Program-made: the position numbers and the translations under genes
Notes under the pieces: model-generated
The model's database searches: none
Told to the model about the DNA's origin: nothing
Seen by the model: the letters and a program-made list of their open reading frames with translations, nothing else
In this document: positions 14,218-23,529 of the stretch, piece after piece
How the letters are laid out: the number at the start of each line of letters is the position of its first letter
How positions within the stretch are numbered: the stretch's first letter is position 1
NCBI GenBank assembly: GCA_003453695.1
Contig: DMNK01000067.1
Span: 15,964-43,572 of the forward strand
From: Acidimicrobiaceae bacterium
GTDB taxonomy: Bacteria; Actinomycetota; Acidimicrobiia; Acidimicrobiales; UBA8190
Direction of reading: 5' to 3'
Length of the DNA stretch: 27,609 nucleotides

Positions 14218-14567
14218 CGAAGGCCGGTGGGCCCGGGGCCGTCGGGGAAGACGTGCCCCAGGTGCCCCCCGCAGCGGGCGCAGGTGATCTCGGTCCTGGT
14301 CATCCCGTGCGAGCGATCCTCGGTCTCGATGATGACGCCGTCCTTCACCGCCCGGGTGAAGCTGGGCCATCCCGATCCCGAGTCGAACTTGTCGTCGGAG
14401 CGGAACAGCGGCTCTCCGCATGCGCCGCACACGAAGAGCCCGGGGTCGTGCATGTCGAGCAGGGCGCCGGTGAATGCCGGTTCGGTGCCCTTCTCCCTGA
14501 GCACGTGGTAACGGTCGGGTGGAAGCTCGAACTTCCACTCCTCTTCTGTCTTCTCGACCTTGTCCAT
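14130..14567 (-). CDS. msrB: peptide-methionine (R)-S-oxide reductase MsrB
   Basis: A 145-residue enzyme that reduces methionine-R-sulfoxide in proteins. It starts at ATG 14567 with GGGAGG upstream. The zinc site is two CxxC pairs (C47/C50 in '[11 protein letters not shown]', C96/C99 in '[12 protein letters not shown]'). The catalytic cysteine is C119 in '[12 protein letters not shown]'. The '[10 protein letters not shown]' block has serine where some MsrBs carry a resolving cysteine, so recycling probably uses another cysteine or thioredoxin directly (inference). The C-terminus extends about 18 residues past the core and overlaps the convergent small gene. It is divergent from fadE30. Confidence 0.95.
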   Translation of the reverse strand: MDKVEKTEEEWKFELPPDRYHVLREKGTEPAFTGALLDMHDPGLFVCGACGEPLFRSDDKFDSGSGWPSFTRAVKDGVIIETEDRSHGMTRTEITCARCGGHLGHVFPDGPGPTGLRYCVNSLSLEFEPDRQESSEDTASATPSA

Positions 14568-14669
14568 GGCGGGGCCTCCCTCGTACGCGGCTTCGAAATC
14601 CCCGGGCGTTCCCTCACAGTTTGCCGTGCCGGCGACGGCGATCGTCCGCCAGGATCGCGCCAGGACCGC

Positions 14670-14678
14670 TGCTAACGT
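14670..14678 (+). promoter_or_regulatory. extended -10 element before fadE30
   Basis: TGC-TAACGT (14670-14678) is an exact TGn-TAnnnT extended -10. The ATG of fadE30 begins 10 nt after it and an in-frame GTG 4 nt after it. There is no Shine-Dalgarno site between, so the operon message is probably leaderless or nearly so. I found no KstR2-like CAAG-CTTG palindrome in this intergenic region. Confidence 0.5.
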
Positions 14679-14688
14679 CGCCGTGCCG

Positions 14689-15885
14689 ATGGACCTCCAC
14701 GAGAGCCCCGAGGACGCCGCCTTCCGCAAGGAGGCGCGAGCCTGGCTGGAGGCCAATCTGTCCGGTGATTTCGCCGGCGCCAGAGGCCTGGGCCGGGTCG
14801 GCAACGAGCACCAGGGGCGCGACATCCGCCTGGCCTGGGAGCGCCGCCTGGGGGAGAGCGGCTGGACCTGCGTGGGATGGCCGCAGTCGGCGGGCGGTCG
14901 CGGCGCCACCATGGCCCAGCAGGTGGCCTGGAACGAGGAGTACGTGCGTGCTGACGCCCCGGCACGCGTCGGCGTCATGGGGGAGGGCCTGCTCGGCCCG
15001 ACCCTCATTGCCCACGGGACCGAGGCACAGAAACGCCGCTTCCTGGAACCGATCCGCCTCGGCACCGAGCTGTGGTGCCAGGGGTACTCGGAGCCCGACG
15101 CTGGTTCCGATCTCGCCAACGTGCAGACACGCGCCGTGCTCGACGGCGACGAATGGGTGCTCACGGGCCAGAAGGTGTGGACGTCGTACGCCCAGTGGGC
15201 CGACTGGTGCTTCGTGGTGGCCCGCACCGATGCGGAGGCGCCGCGCCATCGGGGGCTGTCCTATCTTCTCGTCCCCATGGACCAGCAGGGGATCGAGGTC
15301 CGCCCCATCAGACAGCTGACGGGCACGGCCGAGTTCAACGAGGTCTTCTTCGACGGCGCCCGCACCGCCACCGACTTGGTGGTCGGTGACGTGAACGACG
15401 GCTGGAGGGTGGCGCTGGCCACGCTGGCCTTCGAGCGCGGCGTCGGGCTGCTCGGCGACATCGTCCATTTCCGCCGTCAGCTCGACGACATGCTCGCCAC
15501 CGCCAGGGACAACGGGGCGGCCGGTGATCCCCGCATGCGCCAGCGTCTGGCCGAGTCGTGGGCCCGGCTCTTCGTGCTGCGCCTCAACACGCTGCGGTCG
15601 CTGACCGGCGTCGAGGGCCCGGCCGCCTCGCCGCAGGCGTCGATCTCCAAGCTGTTCTGGGCCACCTGGCACCGCGACCTGGGCGAGCTGGCCATGGACG
15701 TGACGGGGGCGCAGGCCATGCTGGTGGGCGACGGGGCCGAAGGCGCCGAGCTCTCCGAGCTCGAGCGGGTGTTCCTCTTCTCGCGTGCCGACACCATCTA
15801 CGGCGGGTCGAACGAGATCCAGCGCAACATCATCGGCGAGAGGGTGCTCGGCCTGCCCGCCGAGCCCAAAGGGGCGGCGAGGTGA
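14689..15885 (+). CDS. fadE30: acyl-CoA dehydrogenase, FadE30-type (steroid C/D-ring side chain)
   Basis: A 398-residue FAD-dependent acyl-CoA dehydrogenase. Recognisable blocks are '[18 protein letters not shown]' (G132 onward), '[17 protein letters not shown]', '[14 protein letters not shown]', and the C-terminal '[20 protein letters not shown]' (Y371 onward). These match what I know of mycobacterial FadE30, which desaturates the propionyl side chain of 5-hydroxy-HIP-CoA in cholesterol degradation. The neighbours ipdF and fadD3, in the same order of functions as in that gene cluster, support the assignment. Start chosen at ATG 14689 (an in-frame GTG lies at 14683). The stop overlaps the next start (GTGA). 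Family assignment is firm; exact substrate is inferred. Confidence 0.88.
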   Translation: MDLHESPEDAAFRKEARAWLEANLSGDFAGARGLGRVGNEHQGRDIRLAWERRLGESGWTCVGWPQSAGGRGATMAQQVAWNEEYVRADAPARVGVMGEGLLGPTLIAHGTEAQKRRFLEPIRLGTELWCQGYSEPDAGSDLANVQTRAVLDGDEWVLTGQKVWTSYAQWADWCFVVARTDAEAPRHRGLSYLLVPMDQQGIEVRPIRQLTGTAEFNEVFFDGARTATDLVVGDVNDGWRVALATLAFERGVGLLGDIVHFRRQLDDMLATARDNGAAGDPRMRQRLAESWARLFVLRLNTLRSLTGVEGPAASPQASISKLFWATWHRDLGELAMDVTGAQAMLVGDGAEGAELSELERVFLFSRADTIYGGSNEIQRNIIGERVLGLPAEPKGAAR

Positions 15886-16721
15886 ACACCACCGGAGACC
15901 CGGTCACCACGGCCGGCACCTCCGCCGCCGGCGGCACCTCGCCCACGGGCGCGCCCGAGGAGCCCGCCGGGCACGGGCTTCTACTCGGCAAGGTCGTCGT
16001 GGTGACGGCGGCGGCCGGCACGGGCATCGGCTTCGCCACCGCCCGCCGCTGCAGTGAGGAAGGGGCGGTGGTCGTCATCTCCGACGCCCACGAGCGGCGC
16101 TTGTCGGAGGCCGCCGACGAACTGGGCAAGCTGTTTGGCGGCCGGCCCCTCGCCGTGCCGTGCGACGTCACCGTCGAGGAGCAGGTGCAGGGCCTCTACC
16201 AGGCGGCCGTCGCCGAGCACGGCAGGCTCGATGTGGCGGTGAACAACGCCGGGCTGGGCGGAACGGTCGATCTGGTGGAGATGACCGACGAGCAGTGGCG
16301 GGCGGTGACCGAGGTCACGCTCACGGGCACCATGCGCTGCACCCGGGCCGCGCTGCGCCTCATGTACGACCAGGGCTCGGGGGTGGTGGTGAACAACGCC
16401 TCCGTGCTGGGCTGGCGGGCCCAGGCCGGACAGTCCCACTACGCCGCTGCCAAGGCCGGCGTGATGGCGCTCACCCGCTGCGCCGCCGCTGAGGCGTGGA
16501 ACCACGGGGTGCGGGTGAACGCCGTGTCGCCCAGCCTGGCCGTGCACCCGTTCCTCAATCGGGTCATCCCCGACGACGAACTGGAACGGCTGCGCGCCGG
16601 CGAGCTCTCGGGACGGTCGTCACAGACCTGGGAGGTGGCCAACGTCATCGTGTTCCTGGCCAGCGACTACTCCTCGTACATGAGCGGCGAAGTGGTGTCG
16701 GTGTCGTCGCAGCACCCGTGA
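15882..16721 (+). CDS. ipdF: short-chain dehydrogenase IpdF-type (steroid HIP pathway)
   Basis: A 279-residue SDR starting at GTG 15882 (GTGA overlap with fadE30). The first 30 residues are a Thr/Gly/Pro-rich extension absent from typical SDRs. The cofactor loop 'TAAAGTGIG' is at 42-50 instead of the common TGxxxGIG. 'NNAG' follows, and the catalytic set is S174 ('NNASVLGWRAQ'), Y187 and K191 ('SHYAAAKAGVMALTRC'). The C-terminus 'LASDYSSYMSGEVVSVSSQH' is distinctive of IpdF. IpdF oxidises the 5-hydroxyl of the hexahydro-indene carboxyl-CoA intermediate in HIP breakdown in mycobacteria. The context with fadE30 and fadD3 agrees. The stop overlaps the fadD3 start (GTGA). Confidence 0.88.
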   Translation: MNTTGDPVTTAGTSAAGGTSPTGAPEEPAGHGLLLGKVVVVTAAAGTGIGFATARRCSEEGAVVVISDAHERRLSEAADELGKLFGGRPLAVPCDVTVEEQVQGLYQAAVAEHGRLDVAVNNAGLGGTVDLVEMTDEQWRAVTEVTLTGTMRCTRAALRLMYDQGSGVVVNNASVLGWRAQAGQSHYAAAKAGVMALTRCAAAEAWNHGVRVNAVSPSLAVHPFLNRVIPDDELERLRAGELSGRSSQTWEVANVIVFLASDYSSYMSGEVVSVSSQHP

Positions 16722-18511
16722 CCGACCAGGAGCCGCGCCGTCAGGTGGCGGGCGGCCAGGAGGAGGACCCGCGCGGCGACCTGTCCTGGGGTTCGGTCCC
16801 GGGGCTCGTGGCCTACGCCGCCGAGCGCTACCGGGACGCCGAAGCGCTCGTCGACGGCGAGGTCCGCCTCAGCTTCCGACGGCTCGCCGCCGACGCCATC
16901 AACGTGACCCGCGCCGTCATGGCCGCGGGCGTGCAGCCCGGTGACCGGGTGGCGCTGTGGGCCCCCAACTCGGCTGCTTGGGTGCTGTGCGCCTTGGGCG
17001 CTCTCGGGGCGGGAGCGGTGCTCGTGCCGCTCAACACACGTTTCAAGGGGCCGGAGGCGGCCTTCGTGCTGCGCCGCTCCGGGGCGAGGGTGCTGTTCTG
17101 CGTGCGCCGCTTTCTCGGCGTCGACTACCCCGACCTGCTCCAGGACGAAGACGTCCCGCAGCTGGACCGCATCGTGCTGCTCGGAGCAGACGACGGGGAG
17201 CAGAGCGAGCTCACCGTGACCGACGAGGTGCCGGTGTTCGGCTGGGACGAGTTCCTCCAAGGCGCCGACGGCGTCGTGGAGGGCGAAGGCTGTGTCGTAG
17301 GGGTCCCCGTCGCCGAACACGACGCCCGCAACCGGTGGCAGGCGGTGCGGGGGTCAGGCCTCTCCGACCTCATCTTCACCTCGGGCACCACAGGCGCCCC
17401 CAAAGGGGTCATGGCCACCCACGCCCAGACGCTGCGAACCTTCGCCATCTGGTCGCACATCGTCGGGCTGTCGACCGGCGACCGCTACCTCGTGGTGAAC
17501 CCCTTCTTCCACACATTCGGCTACAAGGCCGGCATCCTGGCTTGCCTCATGCAGGGCGCCACCATCGTCCCCCAGGACGTGTTCGACCCGGAACGGTCGA
17601 TGCAACTCATCGAGGCCGAGCGCATCACGGTGCTTCCCGGGCCACCCACGCTGTACCAGACGATCCTCGACCACCCGTCCCGTTCCCGCTACGACTTGTC
17701 GAGCCTCCGTCTGGCCGTGACCGGGGCGGCCGTGGTGCCCGTGGAGCTGGTTCGCCGCATGGGTGAGGAGCTTGCGTTGTCGACCGTGCTCACCGCCTAC
17801 GGGCTCACCGAGTCGACCGGCGTGGTCACGATGTGCCGCCCCGGCGACGACCCCGAGACCATCGCCACCACCTCGGGTCGGCCCATCCCCGGCCTCGACG
17901 TCAGGGTGGTCGACGACGACGGTGGCGACGTGGGGACCGGTGCCCCCGGAGAGGTGGTGGTGCGGGGCTTCACCGTCACCGCCGGATACGTGGACGACCC
18001 GGAGTCCACACAGGAGACCATCGACACCGACGGCTGGCTCCACACCGGAGACGTCGGTGTCCTCGACGACGCCGGCAACCTGCGGATCACCGACCGCAAG
18101 AAGGACATGTTCATCGTGGGCGGTTTCAACGTCTACCCGGCCGAGGTGGAGCAGGCCCTCCTGCGCCATCCCGCCGTGGCCCAGGTGGCGGTGGTGGGAG
18201 TGCCCGAGGCCCGGCTGGGCGAGGTGGGCCTGGCCTACGTCGTTCCCCGTCCCGACGCCGACACCGCCGCCCTCGAAGAGGACCTCGTGGCCTGGGCCCG
18301 CCAGCGCATGGCCAATTACAAGGTGCCCCGAAGCGTGCAGGTGGTGAGCGCCCTCCCCGCCAACGCCAGCGGCAAGGTGCTGAAGACCGAGCTGCGCCGG
18401 CGGGCCACCCAGACCCACAACGGTGACGGAGCCGGCAACGCCAGAGCCGGCAGCACGGGCACCGGCACCGGTGCCGCCGTCGACGACGCGGCCACAGCCG
18501 AACGCGGCTGA
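16718..18511 (+). CDS. fadD3: HIP-CoA ligase FadD3-type adenylate-forming enzyme
   Basis: A 597-residue ANL-superfamily CoA ligase starting at GTG 16718. The P-loop 'FTSGTTGAPKG' has T221 to K229. The substrate-site block 'VVNPFFHTFGYKAGILACLM' is typical of FadD3. Others are 'LTAYGLTEST', 'GWLHTGDVG', the hinge 'ITDRKKDMFIVGGFNVYPAE', and catalytic K553 in 'ASGKVLKTEL'. FadD3 activates 3aα-H-4α(3'-propanoate)-7aβ-methylhexahydro-1,5-indanedione (HIP), the entry step to steroid C/D-ring degradation. Oddities are an acidic insertion of about 50 residues before the P-loop and a 35-residue Gly/Thr/Ala-rich tail after the catalytic domain. It overlaps ipdF by 4 bp. Identification rests on block similarity plus gene context. 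Confidence 0.87.
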   Translation: MTDQEPRRQVAGGQEEDPRGDLSWGSVPGLVAYAAERYRDAEALVDGEVRLSFRRLAADAINVTRAVMAAGVQPGDRVALWAPNSAAWVLCALGALGAGAVLVPLNTRFKGPEAAFVLRRSGARVLFCVRRFLGVDYPDLLQDEDVPQLDRIVLLGADDGEQSELTVTDEVPVFGWDEFLQGADGVVEGEGCVVGVPVAEHDARNRWQAVRGSGLSDLIFTSGTTGAPKGVMATHAQTLRTFAIWSHIVGLSTGDRYLVVNPFFHTFGYKAGILACLMQGATIVPQDVFDPERSMQLIEAERITVLPGPPTLYQTILDHPSRSRYDLSSLRLAVTGAAVVPVELVRRMGEELALSTVLTAYGLTESTGVVTMCRPGDDPETIATTSGRPIPGLDVRVVDDDGGDVGTGAPGEVVVRGFTVTAGYVDDPESTQETIDTDGWLHTGDVGVLDDAGNLRITDRKKDMFIVGGFNVYPAEVEQALLRHPAVAQVAVVGVPEARLGEVGLAYVVPRPDADTAALEEDLVAWARQRMANYKVPRSVQVVSALPANASGKVLKTELRRRATQTHNGDGAGNARAGSTGTGTGAAVDDAATAERG

Positions 18512-18537
18512 ACGACCCGAGAAGGGAAACAAGCGCC

Positions 18538-19641
18538 ATGCGAGGAATCGTGTACACCGGCACCGACGCCGAGGTGACCGACAAGCTCGAGCTCGCCGAA
18601 CCGGGGCCCACCGAGGTCAAGGTGAAGATCGAGGCCGCCGGCGTGTGCCACTCCGACCTGTCGGTGATCGACGGCACCATCCCGTGGAAGGCGCCGTCGG
18701 TGCTGGGGCACGAGGGCGCCGGAGTCGTCGCCGCCGTGGGCTCGGCGGTCAGCTCGGTGAAGGTGGGAGACCACGTGGTCATCGCCACCTTGGCCAGCTG
18801 CGGCACGTGCCGGGCCTGCAGCACCGGCCATCCCACCTGGTGCATCCACACCCTGGGAAACGTGTCCACCCCCTTCACCTACGACGGCGAGCCGGCCTCG
18901 AACTTCGCGGCGGCCTCGGTGTTCGCTGAATACACGATCGTCAAGGAGGTCCAAGCCGTCTCCATTGACGCCGACGTGCCCTTCACCTCGGCATCGCTCA
19001 TCGGCTGCGGCGTGCTCACCGGGGTGGGAGCGGTGCTCAATCGGGCCGAGGTCCGGCCGGGGGAGACGGCGGCCGTGTTCGGCGTCGGCGGCGTGGGCCT
19101 CAACGTGATCCAGGGCTTGCGTCTGTCCGGTGCCAGCCGCATCGTCGCCGTCGACACGGTGGCCGGCAAGGAGGCGCTCGCCCGTCAGTTCGGTGCCACC
19201 CACTTCGTCGACGCCTCCGGCGCCGACGCCGTGAAGGCGATCAGGGCCATCGTTCCCCATGACCCCAAGTCGGTGGCGGGAGCACTGGGGCCCGGGGGAG
19301 TGACCTGGAGCTTCGACTGCGTCGGCCATCCCACCGTGCTGCGCAACGCCATCGACGCTCTCGACTGGGGCGGCACCGCCGTGGCCATCGGAATCCCGCC
19401 TCGGGGCACCGAGGTGGCGGTGGACGTGAACAGCCTGGCCTACGTGGACCGGGCGGTGATGGGCTGCCGCTACGGCTCGGCCCGGCCGCACCATGACATC
19501 CCGCTCATGGTCGAGCTGTACAAAGAAGGGCGCCTCATGCTCGACGAGCTGGTGACGGCGACGGCGCCCCTCGAGGGATTCCGTGACATCGTGGACGCCA
19601 TGCACGAGGGCAAGTTGGCCCGGGGCGTGCTCACGTTGTGA
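18538..19641 (+). CDS. zinc-dependent medium-chain alcohol dehydrogenase
   Basis: A 367-residue MDR enzyme starting at ATG 18538 with GAGAAGGGA upstream. The catalytic zinc ligands are C37 ('GVCHSDL') and H58/E59 ('LGHEGAGVV'). The structural zinc lobe C88, C91, C94, C102 has the exact CxxCxxCx7C spacing. The Rossmann loop is GVGGVG at 182-187. It belongs to the class III/NDMA-dependent-like group of long MDRs. As the last gene of the fadE30 operon (27-nt gap) it may oxidise or reduce a steroid-derived alcohol (inference), but general alcohol turnover cannot be excluded. The coenzyme loop is followed by 'VAVDTVAGK', compatible with NAD. Confidence 0.9.
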   Translation: MRGIVYTGTDAEVTDKLELAEPGPTEVKVKIEAAGVCHSDLSVIDGTIPWKAPSVLGHEGAGVVAAVGSAVSSVKVGDHVVIATLASCGTCRACSTGHPTWCIHTLGNVSTPFTYDGEPASNFAAASVFAEYTIVKEVQAVSIDADVPFTSASLIGCGVLTGVGAVLNRAEVRPGETAAVFGVGGVGLNVIQGLRLSGASRIVAVDTVAGKEALARQFGATHFVDASGADAVKAIRAIVPHDPKSVAGALGPGGVTWSFDCVGHPTVLRNAIDALDWGGTAVAIGIPPRGTEVAVDVNSLAYVDRAVMGCRYGSARPHHDIPLMVELYKEGRLMLDELVTATAPLEGFRDIVDAMHEGKLARGVLTL

Positions 19642-19652
19642 GCTCATCGGTC

Positions 19653-19667
19653 GACCGACGGTCGGTC
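19653..19667. repeat. 15-bp inverted repeat between convergent genes
   Basis: GACCGAC-G-GTCGGTC is a perfect inverted repeat of 7-bp arms around one base, 11 nt after the dehydrogenase stop and 24 nt before the end of the convergent small gene. As RNA it could form a short-stem hairpin on either strand, so it may be part of a bidirectional terminator. As DNA it is a possible protein site. Confidence 0.35.
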
Positions 19668-19691
19668 CACCCCCGCCGGCGGAGCCGCCCC

Positions 19692-19940
19692 CTAGGGAAC
19701 CAGGTGGGCGAAGGCGCCGGCGACGAACAGCACGCCGACCACGATCCATGCCGTCGCCACGATGCGACGGGAGGCGAGTGACCCGGAGCTGCGAGTCTCA
19801 CCACCGGCGCCGGGCACGGGCCGGGGGCGCTTGGCCGGATCGGCGGTGAGCGCGTTGACGCCGATGAGCACGAACCCGATCCCGAGCACCACAGCGATCA
19901 CCCCCAGCACGCCACCATCTTGGCGGGCCGGCTCGAGCAC
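19692..19940 (-). CDS. small two-helix membrane protein
   Basis: An 82-residue frame starting at GTG 19940, with an AGGGGA purine run upstream. It encodes two clear hydrophobic helices ('VLGVIAVVLGIGFVLIGVNAL' region at about 11-32, and 'IVATAWIVVGVLFVAGAFAH' at about 60-79) joined by a basic, glycine-rich loop, which predicts both ends outside. I do not recognise a family. The two-helix pattern, minus-strand position convergent with the dehydrogenase, and terminator-like repeat between them make it a plausible real gene. Confidence 0.55.
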   Translation of the reverse strand: MLEPARQDGGVLGVIAVVLGIGFVLIGVNALTADPAKRPRPVPGAGGETRSSGSLASRRIVATAWIVVGVLFVAGAFAHLVP

Positions 19941-19974
19941 CGCATCGTCGTCCCCTGTTGAGGCGGTCCTCTGA

Positions 19975-20121
19975 TCGGCACGCCGCCTTGGGACGCATGG
20001 GGCTCGGGACGTATCGGGGGAGTCGTCCGGCGGCGCGCTGTTCGGCCTGGCGGTGGTTCCCGGAAGCGGCGGCCTCTACGACGTCGACGGCGCCACCACC
20101 ACGCTGAACCTGCTCCACTGA
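19975..20121 (+). pseudogene. remnant C-terminus of a repeat or beta-propeller-like protein
   Basis: A plus-strand frame with no plausible start, closed on the left by a stop at 19972-19974, reads 48 residues ending 'GLYDVDGATTTLNLLH' before TGA 20119. The tail 'SGGALFGLAVVPGSGGLYDV' resembles the final blade of secreted beta-propeller-like proteins ('..YFVDDGTNTLNLL'). With no start and no upstream continuation it is best read as a decayed gene end. The similarity is from memory only. Confidence 0.33.
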
Positions 20122-20194
20122 TCACCAAGCGATACTGATCACCCCGCGATCGGCGTCAGCGGGGCAAGCGCCTGGCGGGTCACCGAGGGTCCCC

Positions 20195-20213
20195 TGTTAC
20201 CATCGCCCCGCAT

Positions 20214-20227
<14 letters not shown>
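20195..20227 (+). promoter_or_regulatory. extended -10 and TetR-style palindrome overlapping the ligase start codon
   Basis: TGT-TACCAT (20195-20203) is an exact TGn-TAnnnT extended -10, ending 10 nt before ATG 20214. The start codon lies in a perfect 13-bp palindrome TGACGG-T-CCGTCA (20215-20227). No Shine-Dalgarno site is present. A repressor on this palindrome would cover the transcription start. TetR-family operators often look like this; no tetR gene is in the window. Confidence 0.58.
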
Positions 20228-21848
<1,621 letters not shown>

Positions 21849-21888
21849 GGCGCAGCGACCGGAGGATCTCGATGATGGGAGGACTCAG

Positions 21889-22743
21889 GTGACCGACACC
21901 ACGAGCGGCGAGCGCCCGCCCCGACAGCACTGCATCACAGCCGGCGCCGAGCCGATCAAGCTGGGCTCGATGCTCTTCACCTTGGTGGAACCACACCGAG
22001 GCCAGGAGGTCGCCTACAACCGCTGGTACGAGCGCGACCACTTCTATTCCGGCTGCATGATCGGTCCCTACCAGTTCGCCGGGAAGCGCTTCGTCGCCAC
22101 CGCTCGCTTGAAGGCCTTGCGCCACCCGGGTTCGGCGGCCGTCACCGGTGCGGACGGGCGGGGCAGCTATCTGGCGCTGTACTGGGTGCTCGAGGGCTAC
22201 CACGACGTCTGGAACCGCTGGGCGGTCGACCAGGTGAAGGCGTTGCACAAGGCGGGCCGCATGTTCGCCGCTCGCGACCATGTCCACACGCTTCTGTACC
22301 GATACGCCTGGGAGCACTCCCGCCAGCCGGACGGCCTGCCCTCCGAGCTCGCCCTCGACCACCCCTCGGCCGGGCTCGTGGCGGTGTTCACCGACCGCGC
22401 CGACGACGTGAGTGCGGAGTCCTTCGAGGCCTGGTATCGCTCCGAGCACCTGCCGGCCCTGCTCCCCGGCACCGCGGCACGCCTGGTGGTGGCGGCGGAC
22501 CCCCTGCCGCTCCTCGTCGACGCACCCGGGGACGTGCCCCGTACCGAAGCCGATGACCGCCGCCAGCTCACGCTGTGGTTCTTGGACGACGACCCGGCCA
22601 CCGCCTGGGACGAGGTCGTGGCCGGACACGAGCGGGCCCTCGAGAAGTCGGGCATGGCGTCGGTCGTCGCCGCCATGGGCTTCATCCCGACCATCCCCGG
22701 CACCGACACCTATACCGACGAGCTCTGGGGGGACGGACAGTGA
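21889..22743 (+). CDS. duplicated EthD/dimeric alpha-beta barrel-like protein of unknown function
   Basis: A 284-residue protein starting at GTG 21889, six nt after GGGAGGA (21877-21883). The N-terminal half has 'MLFTLVEPHRGQEVAYNRWY', then 'ERDHFYSGCMIGPYQFAGKR'. The second half repeats the theme with 'LVAVFTDRAD', then 'FEAWYRSEHLPALLPG'. The paired 'NRWYERDHF' and 'EAWYRSEHL' patterns resemble the W/Y...H signature of ferredoxin-fold EthD-like or dimeric-barrel domains, suggesting an internal duplication. Such folds often assist oxygenation or decarboxylation of cyclic compounds, but no reaction can be assigned. It lies between the ligase (40 nt upstream) and an SDR (4-bp GTGA overlap), so it likely serves the same catabolic route. 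Confidence 0.72.
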   Translation: MTDTTSGERPPRQHCITAGAEPIKLGSMLFTLVEPHRGQEVAYNRWYERDHFYSGCMIGPYQFAGKRFVATARLKALRHPGSAAVTGADGRGSYLALYWVLEGYHDVWNRWAVDQVKALHKAGRMFAARDHVHTLLYRYAWEHSRQPDGLPSELALDHPSAGLVAVFTDRADDVSAESFEAWYRSEHLPALLPGTAARLVVAADPLPLLVDAPGDVPRTEADDRRQLTLWFLDDDPATAWDEVVAGHERALEKSGMASVVAAMGFIPTIPGTDTYTDELWGDGQ

Positions 22744-23519
22744 CTATCCCGCCCGAAGCGCACCCGGCGCGGCGCTTCGAGGGCCATGTGGCCATCGTCA
22801 CCGGCGCCGCATCGGGCATCGGGCGCGCCACCGCCATCCGTCTCGCCGTGGAGGGGGCTGCGGTGGCCTGCCTGGACGTGGCAGCCGAGGGCGTCGCCGA
22901 GACGGCGGGGGCGTTGGGCATCCTCGGTGCCAAGACCATGGTGGCCCGATGCGACGTGACCAAGGAGATCGAGGTCAAGCGGGCCGTGGCGCGGGTGGCC
23001 AATTCGCTCGGGCGGCCGGACGTGCTGTGCAACGTGGCCGGCGTGGGCACCTTCGTCCACACCACCGACATGACCCTCGAGCAGTGGGACCGCATCATCG
23101 GCGTGAACCTCACCGGGACCTTCCTCATGACCCGCGAGGTGCTGCCCCACATGATCGAGCCCAACCAGGGCAACATCGTGAACGTGGCGTCCACGGCTGG
23201 GCTGGTGGGATCGGCCTACTCGGCCGCCTACTGCGCCTCGAAGGGCGGCGTGGTCATGATGACGAAGGCACTGGCCATCGAGTACGCCGGCAGGGGCGTG
23301 CGCGTCAACGCCGTTGCTCCTGGCGGGGTCGAGACCCCGCTCATCGCCGACTTCGGCCTGCCACCCGGCGGGGATCCCAAGCAGTTCGAGCGCATCATGA
23401 GCGCCATGGGCATGTGCAAGCCCGAGCAGGTGGCCTCTGCCATCGCCTTTCTCGCTTCGGAGGAGTCCACGTACACCACGGGGGCGGTGCTGGCCGTGGA
23501 CGGGGGCGTCACCGCCTGA
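22740..23519 (+). CDS. short-chain dehydrogenase/reductase
   Basis: A 259-residue classical SDR starting at GTG 22740 (GTGA overlap). The cofactor loop is 'TGAASGIG'; D51-region 'CLDVAAEG' suggests NAD preference (acidic residue after beta-2). 'NVAGVGTF' stands where NNAG is usual. The catalytic serine is in 'NVASTAGLVG', and the Y-x3-K set is 'AAYCASKGG'. The C-terminus 'TYTTGAVLAVDGG' is standard. It likely oxidises a hydroxyl in the pathway begun by the upstream ligase (inference). Its stop is only 10 nt from the end of the convergent sulfatase gene. Confidence 0.92.
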   Translation: MTIPPEAHPARRFEGHVAIVTGAASGIGRATAIRLAVEGAAVACLDVAAEGVAETAGALGILGAKTMVARCDVTKEIEVKRAVARVANSLGRPDVLCNVAGVGTFVHTTDMTLEQWDRIIGVNLTGTFLMTREVLPHMIEPNQGNIVNVASTAGLVGSAYSAAYCASKGGVVMMTKALAIEYAGRGVRVNAVAPGGVETPLIADFGLPPGGDPKQFERIMSAMGMCKPEQVASAIAFLASEESTYTTGAVLAVDGGVTA

Positions 23520-23529
23520 CCGAACTCCT

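Noticed and set aside
18316..19749. 477-codon minus-strand frame across the alcohol dehydrogenase
   Set aside because: It is antisense to a gene with complete zinc-binding motifs; only the small two-helix frame further right was kept on this strand.
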